Notes under the pieces: generated by a model
Database searches by the model: none
Told to the model about the DNA's origin: nothing
What the model saw: the letters and a program-made list of their open reading frames with translations, nothing else
Source of the DNA: Anisus vortex
Taxonomy: Eukaryota > Mollusca > Gastropoda > Planorbidae
DNA length: 64,000 nt
Assembly: GCA_949126835.1 (NCBI GenBank)
Contig: OX421500.1
Location: forward strand, 26,230,731-26,294,730
Direction: 5' to 3'
Made by a program: the position numbers and the translations under genes
Shown: one piece after another, positions 44,207 through 54,299 of the stretch
Numbering within the stretch: position 1 is the first letter of the stretch
Layout of the letters: each line of letters begins with the position of its first letter

Positions 44207-45240
44207 TGTTACGAAACGTAAATTCCCTACATTGTAATGTTAATAAACCAACTAAATCATTTAAGCGAATTGCGTTTAAACGATATAAATATTTCTCAGC
44301 TCAAAGTTTCCCCCGGGTTTTTCCTAACCTAATTTGAGCATTATTGTTTTTTATTAACCTCGATAAAAACATGAACTGTGCACGCGAATACAGCATGTCA
44401 AGGTCGTCCGGTCTCCCCTTATTTTGTTAGAGCATTATTGCTTGTTCTTAATAAAAAGTACCTGATCACGCAGTCAACATGCAGGCTTGATTAAAATATT
44501 CGTGTCACTAGACTGTCTGGTTTTTCCAACGATTGACCCGTAATATATTTCTACGCGATTCGACACTTTCAGTCAGTTCTTGGCTTGCATTCGATCTAGT
44601 AACATCAAATATACTCCGCTCTGAGTATCGCTTCTATTTGATTTGTATCATGGAAAATTTATTATTCTACTATTAACTACAATGCTATATGTTCATTGAG
44701 GATATTCATTACTAATTGGAATATGTGTATTTCTTGATTGTGTATATAATATTATTTGGATTCCTACTGGATTGATGTTGTAAATTAAACCAAATTTATC
44801 GTTGCTTTCTACACAAATTGGTTAACGTCAATATTTCAAAGTTATATACATGTGTGTATGTGTAATATTTATTCAACTATATTAATAATCTACACTACCA
44901 CTCGACATCGAGGTTCTTGCTGTATAATATGAGCCACATAAATAATTATACATGAAGCAAATCAACTGAAAACTCTAAAACTACGCTATGTGAATTGCCA
45001 GGGGATACTAAGAACCACGGAATACTCTAGACAACTACAAATAAACTTCAGAATGATATAATAAGATCTTCACTAATACAAGGATACTCACACTAATAAT
45101 AACAATACTATAACTATTATTTTCATAAATTGAATGGGGGCTCTAGCCGTAATAACATTATAAATCATAATTATACCTGTGTGATATAAATAGAAGGTCT
45201 CATCCATAATTTATTATGGTGAATAAATTGCCTTGTAATA
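44207..45240 (+). repeat. 5' LTR
   Basis: It begins TGTTACG and ends in ..TAATA, so the termini are TG..TA, not the usual TG..CA. Line-by-line comparison with the 3' LTR showed no difference. Confidence 0.9.
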
Positions 45241-45243
45241 AAA

Positions 45244-45256
45244 TGGGTTTTGCTCG
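45244..45256 (+). other. Possible primer binding site
   Basis: 'tgggttttgctcg' begins three bases after the LTR. TGG is the complement of the CCA end of a tRNA. The tRNA was not identified. Confidence 0.35.
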
Positions 45257-45642
45257 TCAGTGATTTACTAACAAACGTTTAGAGGATTTACTTCAACTTC
45301 AAGAATCGTTATACTATTTACACAAACTATTTACAACTGCCGTAATACATACTCGTAACTTGGATGGATTGTGTTGGAAAATATGAACAATATACAATAT
45401 ACTAAAGATTGTGATTGAATTGAACATTGCTATTGAGAATCGGAAAACTTAACTATTCAGCCTGGAAAATTATCTTGTGTATTACCTTATCAAACAAAGT
45501 AACTCTAAGAAAGTATTATTTTTATGACCTTGTTGTGACAAATCTGAACTGTGTGGTGTAGTGAATTATTCAAAGGACAGAAAGTAAGTTGGACTCTTTA
45601 TTGTATTATTAACAAGATTTATAGTAACTTTTAATATATAAA

Positions 45643-48600
45643 ATGGAGGCCACAAATAATCTTACATTGGATCCAGAGATATTCGATCTAACCTCAGAAC
45701 AGCTTAATAAAATGTCAATGATACAATTAAAAGAATTGGCTAAATCATTGGGCATTTCTATCACAGAAACTAGGCCATCAAAAACTAAATTACTTCAAGA
45801 GGTAACTGAGTGTTTAAGAAAACAAGGTACACTAATTATTGAAGAAACTACTGCTAATTATAACATTAATGATGAATCAGATGATGAATTACCTTTTCCT
45901 ATAACACAAAGAGTAAAGCATACAACTGGTGACTTAAGTGAAGAATGGAAATTTAAACTTGAGTTAAGAAAGATGGAATTAGAGATGGAAAGAGAAATAG
46001 CAAGAGAGAAAATAGCAAGCCAAGAAAGAATTGAGATAGCAAGGTCTCGTACGTCAAATCATTCGAATGCAAGCTCTGAAGCAGATGCAGAACTGTATAA
46101 GTTTAAGAAACATATTCCAGTTTTTGAAGATAATTCGGTGGAAGAGTTCTTCATGATTTTCGAGAGAAACGCTAGAGACTATCAATTTCCCGAGGGCAAG
46201 AAAGCTATACTCCTACGCTCAGCTCTGAACAAAGGAAAGGCACTTGATGTTGTATTAAGTCTTACTGAAGAGGAATTGTATGATTATGAACTGATCAAGA
46301 ATAGAGTACTGCTAAGTTATGCATTAACACCTGAAAAATATAGAAAAGTTTTTCGCGAGTCTAAGAAAGAACAGGAACAATCCCATGTTGATTTTCTAAG
46401 ACAGAAAAAGAAATATTTTGAAAGATGGATTCGATCCAAAGGTGTAAACAAAGACTTTGATAAATTAGCTAATCTTATGCTAATGGAAGACTTTAACAAT
46501 AACATCAGAGGTGATGTAAGAATACATTTAGCAGACAAAGGTGTAGAACAAGTAGAAACAGCAGCAGTAATGGCAGACGAATATGTTATTATCCATTCCA
46601 GCAATAAATTTACAACAGTTGATAAATCAAAATTCCAGAATCGAGATATGAAGGTAGAAAAGAAAACCATAAATCCAAATGAATCCTATCAATCAAAGAG
46701 ACATCAGCAGATCAATGAAGGTCCAACAAATTCCAAGCCAACCTGTAGCCATTGTAAACGAATTGGACATACTAAGGAAAAGTGCTGGATATTGAATGGG
46801 AACCCGAATAAAAGGAATGTTGTCTTATCGTATGTAGCAATGCCAAAGCAAAGAACTCATGTAAATGTAAAGAAGGATGTTATAACTCAAACAGAGATAC
46901 CTAGTGCTAATGCAGATAACCTGACAAAACACACGTATCTTGGAAACTTGAAACCAGAAATAGTTCCTGAAATAGAGACAATGGTTTTCAATAATTCTAA
47001 TTCTAATCTGAGCTCCAAGGAGTCTATATCAGATAGAACCACCATGAGTACTAAACATACCTCTTACAAAAATAACTTGGATACAGATCTCATCGATACT
47101 GAGATACCAAGTAATTGTTTGCCATTCATTGAAGAAGGTACCGTGTCATCCATAATAAATGGTGTCACTAGTGAAAAGAACATCAGAATACTCCGTGATA
47201 CAGGGGCTGAGGTTTCACTACTTTTAGAGAATACTGTTCCTACGTCACAATCGACATATACAGGACAGGATCTCACTATTCAAGGTGTATCAAGGAAAAA
47301 TGTACAAGTTCCTTTGCATCAAATACAGCTGAAGAGTGCGTACTTCACTGGAAATGTAGTTGTGGGTGTATACAAATCACTTCCGTTTAAAGGTGTTTCT
47401 TTAATACTGGGAAATGATATTGCTGGAGATGTGGTGCATTCCATATCCAAGAAAAAACAATGCCTTAATAAAAGTGAGAGCTTTATCAAACCTATATGCA
47501 TCGTCACTAGAGGTATGGCCCAACAACAAAAGTCTGTCGAAACCATGTCAAAGTCAAAAATAGAACCAGAAATTGACCTACAGGCAACTTTCCTGGCTGA
47601 CATCTTGAGTGGTCCCTCAGTCAAGACTACTGAAAGTAATTTGTCACCTCGACAATTACTCCTATTAGAACAGAATAGAGATTCAGGAATTAAACACCTG
47701 AAGAAAAAGGTGATAACTGAACAGGAGGCAGAAATTAAAGGAAATGGATTTTTTCTAAAGGAAGGAATATTAATGCAAAAATGGAGAGATGTGAAATGTG
47801 ATGATGACAATTGCAGAGAAGGAAGTCAGATTGTGGTACCAGCCATATATCGCAATGACATTTTACACATGGCTCACGACACGCCATATGCTGGTCATCT
47901 AGGAGTGAACAAGACTTACCGTCGAATTCTTCCGTACTTCTATTGGCCTGGACTACATCGTGACGTCACAAAATACTGCAAGTCATGCAATACATGCCAG
48001 ATAGTTGGTAAACCTAACCAGACTATACCGGTAGCACCTCTAAAGCCAATACCTGCCTTTGCAGAACCATTTAGCCACTTGCTAATAGACTGTGTAGGTC
48101 CTTTGCCTAAAACAAAGACAGGACACCAGTACTTATTCACTATAATGTGCACTGCCACGAGATACCCTGAAGCTATTCCGCTACGCACCATTAACGCAGA
48201 TAAGATATCTGACGCACTGATTGCATTTTGTTCAAGATACGGTCTTCCAAAGACTATACAGTCAGACCAAGGATCTAACTTTACATCAAAGCTGTTTAAC
48301 CAGGTCTTAAAGAAACTAGGCATCCAACATGCAACTTCAACTGCGTACCATCCGCAAAGCCAAGGTGCCCTAGAAAGATATCATCAGACTCTGAAAACCA
48401 TGCTCCGCACATACTGTTTTGAGAACACTGAAGACTGGGATCGCGGTATTCCATTCGCTCTTTTCGCGACTAGAGAAACTGTGCAGGAATCTCTTGGATT
48501 CAGTCCGTTCGAGTTAGTGTTTGGACATTCAGTTCGAGGACCTCTAAAACTGTTGCAGGAAACCTTGTTAAATTCTGATGAAGAGACTGGACTCGTAGCT

Positions 48601-50418
48601 TATGTGGAACAATTTAGCAATAGAATCTATCATGCTTTTAATCATGTTAAAGATAATCTTTTGCAGGCTCAGAAAAGAATGAAAGGGTACTATGATGTCA
48701 AGGCCAGATCCCGATGTTTCCATCCTGGTGATAAAGTCCTCATGTTGACCCAATTGTCTGGACAACCCCTGAGTGCAAAATATACAGGACCATATCAGGT
48801 TTTAGATAAAATCAGTGATGTAACATACCTTGTAAAAACCCCTGATAGAAGGAAAACACAGAGACTGTGCCATATAAACATGCTAAAACCTTATGTTGTT
48901 AGGGAAGAACAAACTGACATTAGGCCAGTGAGTGCTATCAAAACTGTTGAAACACCCCCGCCTAAATTTAAAAAGACAATCATAGAAAGTAAACTTCAAA
49001 ACACTGAAGCACTTAAAAACCTCAATGATAAACTGGTACATCTAGACTCAGGTGAACAGACTTCTATCAAGGGTTTAATCTATGATCATGTAAATTTGTT
49101 TAGTGATATTCCTAACAAAACAACTTTGGTTACCCATGATGTAGTTTTAAAAGATGATAATGTTAAACCTGTCAAACAACATCCGTATAGGGTTAATCCC
49201 ATACAACTTGAACACATCCGTAAAGAAATTGATTATATGCTGAACAATGATATAATTACTCACAGTAACAGTGATTGGTCATCCCCATGTGTGTTGGTTC
49301 CCAAATCTGATGGTTCACTACGCTTTTGTGTAGACTATAGGAAATTAAACCAAGTGACAAAAACAGATTCGTATCCCATACCACGGATAGATGATTTAAT
49401 CGATAGAGTAAGCACTGCAAACTATGTAACTAAGATTGACTTACTAACAGCTTATTTCCAAATCCCATTGACAGATAGGGCTCAGGAGGTATCAACTTTT
49501 GTCACTCCTGATGGATTATATAAGTTTAAAGTAATGCCATTCGGAATGGTCAATGCTCCAGCTAGTTTTCAAAGACTAATAAACACTATTATCCATGATA
49601 TCCCACAATGCCATGCATATCTGGACGATATCGTAGTGTTCAGTAATAACTTTAATGATCATCTAGATCAGTTAAAACTATTATTCCAAAAACTAAAACA
49701 GGCTAATCTTACTATAAACCTAGTTAAAAGTCAATTTTGCCATGCAGAAATTGAATATTTAGGTCATGTAGTGGGTAATGGCAAAGTAAAACCAGTGAAT
49801 GCCAAAGTCAAAGCTATACAGGAATTCCCTGTCCCTAAAACGCAGAAACAACTTCGAGGATTTCTGGGTATGGCCGGGTACTACAGGAAGTTTTGTAAAA
49901 ACTTTTCTATTATCACTTGCCCTTTGACAAATCTCTTGAGAAAGAAAAATCAATTTAAGTGGAATCAGGAATGTGACCAAGCCTTTAATAATATAAAAGA
50001 CATACTGACCAAGGCACCAGTATTAGTCTCACCTGATTATACTAAACCCTTCAGAATAACGGTAGACTCGTGTAATACAGGAATGGGCGCGGTAATCTCA
50101 CAAATAGGAGATGATTCACTTGAACATCCCATTAGCTTTTGTTCAAAAAAATTTAACCCACATGAGGTAAATTATAGCACAATAGAGCAGGAATTACTAG
50201 GACTTATCCAATCATTGAAACATTTCAATTACTATGTAAATGGTTCTCAGTTCCCAATCGAGATATTCACTGATCACAATCCACTAGTATTTCTTTCCCG
50301 CATCAAACAAAATCAGCGCATCCTAAGATGGAGTTTGTTTATTCAAGCTTACAACTTAAAAATAACTCACTTATCTGGAAAAGATAACATCGTCGCGGAC
50401 ACCCTATCGCGTATGTAA
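45643..50418 (+). CDS. gag-pol: Gag-Pol polyprotein, order Gag-PR-IN-RT-RH
   Basis: 1,591 residues in one frame, ATG in good context. In order: SAP-like segment 15-60; charged coiled coil 98-135; capsid-like region 150-320; zinc knuckle CSHCKRIGHTKEKC 368-381; protease DTGA 519-522; integrase HHCC (H745, H752, C782, C785), catalytic D816, D875, E911 with the D-35-E spacing, and a GPY module at 1049-1051; reverse transcriptase about 1180-1390 with YLDD 1326-1329; RNase H with D1475, E1515, D1544. All catalytic residues are present. Together the domains package, copy and integrate the element. There is no frameshift between gag and pol, so Gag excess must arise another way. It ends 778 bp before the 3' LTR. 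Confidence 0.92.
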   Translation: MEATNNLTLDPEIFDLTSEQLNKMSMIQLKELAKSLGISITETRPSKTKLLQEVTECLRKQGTLIIEETTANYNINDESDDELPFPITQRVKHTTGDLSEEWKFKLELRKMELEMEREIAREKIASQERIEIARSRTSNHSNASSEADAELYKFKKHIPVFEDNSVEEFFMIFERNARDYQFPEGKKAILLRSALNKGKALDVVLSLTEEELYDYELIKNRVLLSYALTPEKYRKVFRESKKEQEQSHVDFLRQKKKYFERWIRSKGVNKDFDKLANLMLMEDFNNNIRGDVRIHLADKGVEQVETAAVMADEYVIIHSSNKFTTVDKSKFQNRDMKVEKKTINPNESYQSKRHQQINEGPTNSKPTCSHCKRIGHTKEKCWILNGNPNKRNVVLSYVAMPKQRTHVNVKKDVITQTEIPSANADNLTKHTYLGNLKPEIVPEIETMVFNNSNSNLSSKESISDRTTMSTKHTSYKNNLDTDLIDTEIPSNCLPFIEEGTVSSIINGVTSEKNIRILRDTGAEVSLLLENTVPTSQSTYTGQDLTIQGVSRKNVQVPLHQIQLKSAYFTGNVVVGVYKSLPFKGVSLILGNDIAGDVVHSISKKKQCLNKSESFIKPICIVTRGMAQQQKSVETMSKSKIEPEIDLQATFLADILSGPSVKTTESNLSPRQLLLLEQNRDSGIKHLKKKVITEQEAEIKGNGFFLKEGILMQKWRDVKCDDDNCREGSQIVVPAIYRNDILHMAHDTPYAGHLGVNKTYRRILPYFYWPGLHRDVTKYCKSCNTCQIVGKPNQTIPVAPLKPIPAFAEPFSHLLIDCVGPLPKTKTGHQYLFTIMCTATRYPEAIPLRTINADKISDALIAFCSRYGLPKTIQSDQGSNFTSKLFNQVLKKLGIQHATSTAYHPQSQGALERYHQTLKTMLRTYCFENTEDWDRGIPFALFATRETVQESLGFSPFELVFGHSVRGPLKLLQETLLNSDEETGLVAYVEQFSNRIYHAFNHVKDNLLQAQKRMKGYYDVKARSRCFHPGDKVLMLTQLSGQPLSAKYTGPYQVLDKISDVTYLVKTPDRRKTQRLCHINMLKPYVVREEQTDIRPVSAIKTVETPPPKFKKTIIESKLQNTEALKNLNDKLVHLDSGEQTSIKGLIYDHVNLFSDIPNKTTLVTHDVVLKDDNVKPVKQHPYRVNPIQLEHIRKEIDYMLNNDIITHSNSDWSSPCVLVPKSDGSLRFCVDYRKLNQVTKTDSYPIPRIDDLIDRVSTANYVTKIDLLTAYFQIPLTDRAQEVSTFVTPDGLYKFKVMPFGMVNAPASFQRLINTIIHDIPQCHAYLDDIVVFSNNFNDHLDQLKLLFQKLKQANLTINLVKSQFCHAEIEYLGHVVGNGKVKPVNAKVKAIQEFPVPKTQKQLRGFLGMAGYYRKFCKNFSIITCPLTNLLRKKNQFKWNQECDQAFNNIKDILTKAPVLVSPDYTKPFRITVDSCNTGMGAVISQIGDDSLEHPISFCSKKFNPHEVNYSTIEQELLGLIQSLKHFNYYVNGSQFPIEIFTDHNPLVFLSRIKQNQRILRWSLFIQAYNLKITHLSGKDNIVADTLSRM

Positions 50419-51196
50419 CAAATGTATAAGGGGATAACTTCATGTATATATTCTGATAATCCTAACTAAGAGAATTGGATCATTTAAAAATAAATGCATG
50501 AATATATGAATATGTTGTGATTATTTTATGCAATATCTTATGCCTTATTTTATGCCATGAATATTTCCATTTGCTAAAACAAATATTATTATTGTTGTAG
50601 AGAAAAAAAAAAAAAAGAACCTAATAAGTTACTTATAAATATTATGGATTTATGAACATAAATTTTCTTTATTAGTAAGATAATGAATGAACAGAAATGT
50701 ACATCCTTATTTTGAAACAATCAAACTATAGTTGTGATTATGTAAAAACCAAAATAGAGTAATGTGCATACACTTCACATGCTTACACACTTAAGATTAA
50801 ATTCTTACTCTTAAGTTTATTTAAATATTAATTTCATTTAAGTTGAATTAATTAATGATTGAATTGTTTAATATGATAACATTAGTTATGCTGATTTTTA
50901 CCTTATAAATAAGATGATGATGTTTATAAGGAATGATATCTCAGAGAGTATAATTTTTTTTAGAATAACGCGAACATGTGTTATGGTCTAAGGATAACTT
51001 GAGATCCTATATGATGAGGGTTTAATAGAATAAATTATTTCCCTTACTTGTCTTATTTAACGGACTACCCAGGTGGAGTCAGTTTTTTTTTTTTGTATAT
51101 TGTTTAGAACTAAAGTTAAGTGCAGGCGGTTCTAAAAGAAATTGCACACTTCTATTGTTTAGTATGCAATGTTCTTTTCCTTTTGGTATGGGCGAC
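50419..51196 (+). other. Retrotransposon 3' non-coding region
   Basis: AT-rich. No clear polypurine tract directly before the 3' LTR (the last bases are ggtatgggcgac). A purine run (agagaaaaaaaaaaaaagaa) lies far upstream at 50600. Confidence 0.6.
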
Positions 51197-52230
51197 TGTT
51201 ACGAAACGTAAATTCCCTACATTGTAATGTTAATAAACCAACTAAATCATTTAAGCGAATTGCGTTTAAACGATATAAATATTTCTCAGCTCAAAGTTTC
51301 CCCCGGGTTTTTCCTAACCTAATTTGAGCATTATTGTTTTTTATTAACCTCGATAAAAACATGAACTGTGCACGCGAATACAGCATGTCAAGGTCGTCCG
51401 GTCTCCCCTTATTTTGTTAGAGCATTATTGCTTGTTCTTAATAAAAAGTACCTGATCACGCAGTCAACATGCAGGCTTGATTAAAATATTCGTGTCACTA
51501 GACTGTCTGGTTTTTCCAACGATTGACCCGTAATATATTTCTACGCGATTCGACACTTTCAGTCAGTTCTTGGCTTGCATTCGATCTAGTAACATCAAAT
51601 ATACTCCGCTCTGAGTATCGCTTCTATTTGATTTGTATCATGGAAAATTTATTATTCTACTATTAACTACAATGCTATATGTTCATTGAGGATATTCATT
51701 ACTAATTGGAATATGTGTATTTCTTGATTGTGTATATAATATTATTTGGATTCCTACTGGATTGATGTTGTAAATTAAACCAAATTTATCGTTGCTTTCT
51801 ACACAAATTGGTTAACGTCAATATTTCAAAGTTATATACATGTGTGTATGTGTAATATTTATTCAACTATATTAATAATCTACACTACCACTCGACATCG
51901 AGGTTCTTGCTGTATAATATGAGCCACATAAATAATTATACATGAAGCAAATCAACTGAAAACTCTAAAACTACGCTATGTGAATTGCCAGGGGATACTA
52001 AGAACCACGGAATACTCTAGACAACTACAAATAAACTTCAGAATGATATAATAAGATCTTCACTAATACAAGGATACTCACACTAATAATAACAATACTA
52101 TAACTATTATTTTCATAAATTGAATGGGGGCTCTAGCCGTAATAACATTATAAATCATAATTATACCTGTGTGATATAAATAGAAGGTCTCATCCATAAT
52201 TTATTATGGTGAATAAATTGCCTTGTAATA
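51197..52230 (+). repeat. 3' LTR
   Basis: Same length and, by eye, same sequence as the 5' LTR. Confidence 0.9.
52200..52205 (-). promoter_or_regulatory. Possible poly(A) signal for the ankyrin gene supplied by the LTR
   Basis: On the minus strand AATAAA occurs 26-31 bp inside the LTR. The 154 bp between the ankyrin stop and the LTR has no AATAAA or ATTAAA. Confidence 0.35.
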
Positions 52231-52384
52231 CACGCCACTTGTCACAACAACAACAAAAAAAGAGAAAAACTTGACTTGTTTTGGAAAAAAGGATCGTCCT
52301 CAATTTAAGAAGTTAGGGAGAAGTCATTCACCCCCCCCCCCTTGCCTTTCCACCTTGCCGCCACTGGTGGCTCTACTTCTGTAG

Positions 52385-54277
52385 TTATTTCCCTTTCTCC
52401 AGAATAGCATGCACGACGTCTGGCTTGTTTCTCTCTATGGCCAGAAAGAATGCAGTTTTTCCAGACTGGTTCTTTGCATTCACGTCTGCTCCGGAACTAA
52501 GCAACAGCTTGACCATGTCCGGGCTGTCTCCGGAGCAGGCTTTGTGCAGGGGCGTGTCGCCTTCGTCGTCCCTCAGGTTCACGTCAACGTTACAGTCGAT
52601 TAGAGTTCTCACCAGGTCGAGTTGACCCGAGAGCACCGCGTTGTGCAGCAGCGGCCTGGTGTTGTCTTTGTCCAGGCCCAGTAGGCCGGTCAGGCACTTA
52701 ATGATCTGCATGTCTCCAGCTTGAAAGGCCGATTTGACCAAGCTGAAGTCCTCCATCTTTAATGGATACACCGAAGCCAAATGTTCCAGAAGCTTCAACT
52801 GCTTACGGTCTATTGCCAATTCGAAGGCCCCTCTTATATTCTTTTCCCCATACATTTCTATTAGAGGTTTAGCTATCTCTGTAAATCCATTTCTTATTGC
52901 TATGTCTAAAGCTGTCCCTTCTTTACAGGTACTATCAATATTGGCATCGTTACTGATCAACACTTTAACTATTTTAAGTTGACCATGTTTTGTAGCCAAC
53001 ATTAAAGGCGTACACCGCTCAGTTCCAAAAGTCTGATTCACGTCTGCTCCACACAAGCAAAACCATCTCACTACATCCGGGTCACCTATGTAGATTGCTT
53101 GAACCAAAGGACTTTCCACCAACTTTTGTTTCGGTTTTCCTTTTGATTTCTTGGAAACCGGTTGGTTAAATTCAGCCCCATGTTGAAGTAAAAACTGTAT
53201 GATGCTCTTATCATTTGCAGAGATGGACTTTTTCTCTTTTTTAATCATTTGTAAAATAGTATCAAGGGCGGACTCGCCGCGGGAGTTTCTGACATTGACA
53301 CAATTAGGTTCTGTGAAATAAATAGTTTCCATCAAACCAACATCTCGGTATTTCACGGCTACGATAAATGGAGGTTCATTTTTAGCTTTACTCTCGACGT
53401 AAACCTCAATCAATTTTCCTAAACCCTTTTTATTGGCTATGTCCAAAGGAGTTTCACCATTGACAGTTTCGCTCACTGAAGCTCCTTCCATGATCAAATA
53501 TTTGATGGCGTTTATATCAGAAACCTCAACGGCTTTCATCAGAGGTGTGTAGCCTTTGTCATTTTTCTTGCATATCGTCGTTTTATTCACCAGCAATCGA
53601 ACAAGATCCACTAGGCCGGATTCTTTCAAAGAAAACATCAGAGCAGTATCTCCGTTGCGGTTGGACATGTTTACGTCTGCCTTTTGGCGGACTAGTAGTT
53701 TGGCCATGTCTAAGAATCCATGAAGCCCGCAAATCATGAGCGGAGTGTTTCCAGACTCGTCTGTGCAGTTTGGGTTTGCCCCAGCTGATAGAAGATTGAG
53801 CATCATGGGTTGACTGCCACGGTAAGATGACAGAATGAGGGATTTGTTCAGACATGCTGTAGAACATGGGCACGTCTCGTCCCCTAGTATAGTTTGTAAG
53901 TCTTGAAATCTTCCCATGGTTACTGCGTTAAGTAGACTCAAATCACCTGGCCCGTTGTCTTGACATCTCGCCATCTTGCTTTTATTAAACTCCTGGTTTA
54001 ACAGTTTCATTGCTACTTTTCGTTTCGTTTTCTTTTTGGCTAAAATTTCAATTCTAGATTTCTCTTCAGCTAACATCTCATCGTTAGATTTCTTTGCAGC
54101 TAACATCTCATCCAAAGATTTTTGTTCGGCTTTCTTCTCCTTTTTAGATTTATCAGCTAGCTTCTCATTTTTAGAATTCTCCTCAGCTAACATTTCATTT
54201 TTAGATTTCTGTTCAGCTTTTTTCTCACTTTTAGATTTCTGTTTTTGCTGGTTTTTCAAATTCTTAGAATCCGACAT
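52385..54277 (-). CDS. Ankyrin-repeat protein with charged N-terminus
   Basis: 630 residues in one exon, ending TAA. Residues 1-100 are K/E-rich, with a 10-14-residue motif (SKNEMLAEE-like) repeated and coiled-coil-like. From about 110 to the end there are at least a dozen ankyrin repeats; the clearest read NTPLMICGLHGFLDMAKLL, GYTPLMKAVEVSDINAIKYL and DTPLHKACSGDSPDMVKLLL. Ankyrin repeats bind proteins; no other domain gives the role. There are no signal peptide or membrane segments, so it is probably cytosolic or nuclear. A good acceptor (ctcttgcattcag) 14 bp before the ATG implies an upstream untranslated exon. The 3' untranslated region is interrupted by the LTR element. Confidence 0.85.
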   Translation of the reverse strand: MSDSKNLKNQQKQKSKSEKKAEQKSKNEMLAEENSKNEKLADKSKKEKKAEQKSLDEMLAAKKSNDEMLAEEKSRIEILAKKKTKRKVAMKLLNQEFNKSKMARCQDNGPGDLSLLNAVTMGRFQDLQTILGDETCPCSTACLNKSLILSSYRGSQPMMLNLLSAGANPNCTDESGNTPLMICGLHGFLDMAKLLVRQKADVNMSNRNGDTALMFSLKESGLVDLVRLLVNKTTICKKNDKGYTPLMKAVEVSDINAIKYLIMEGASVSETVNGETPLDIANKKGLGKLIEVYVESKAKNEPPFIVAVKYRDVGLMETIYFTEPNCVNVRNSRGESALDTILQMIKKEKKSISANDKSIIQFLLQHGAEFNQPVSKKSKGKPKQKLVESPLVQAIYIGDPDVVRWFCLCGADVNQTFGTERCTPLMLATKHGQLKIVKVLISNDANIDSTCKEGTALDIAIRNGFTEIAKPLIEMYGEKNIRGAFELAIDRKQLKLLEHLASVYPLKMEDFSLVKSAFQAGDMQIIKCLTGLLGLDKDNTRPLLHNAVLSGQLDLVRTLIDCNVDVNLRDDEGDTPLHKACSGDSPDMVKLLLSSGADVNAKNQSGKTAFFLAIERNKPDVVHAILEKGK

Positions 54278-54278
54278 A

Positions 54279-54292
54279 CTTGAATGTACTTT
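54279..54292 (-). other. Splice acceptor and 5' leader of the ankyrin gene
   Basis: The exon starts at 54292 after a pyrimidine-rich acceptor. The leader is only 14-15 bases in this exon. The upstream exon was not located. Confidence 0.45.
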
Positions 54293-54299
54293 CTGAATG

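Larger units (their letters stand above)
44207..52230 (+). mobile_element. Complete Gmr1-like LTR retrotransposon (8,024 bp)
   Basis: Two 1,034-bp LTRs flank one gag-pol frame. The 4-bp flanks cacg (44203-44206 and 52231-52234) are identical and read as the target duplication. The RT is of the Ty3/gypsy (Metaviridae) type, but the integrase lies before the RT. That order with a gypsy-type RT is the hallmark of the Gmr1 group first described from cod. Intact frame and identical LTRs imply a recent insertion. No envelope frame is present. Confidence 0.9.

Noticed and set aside
46317..49980. Minus-strand frames inside the retrotransposon
   Set aside because: They are shadows of the 1,591-codon plus-strand frame.
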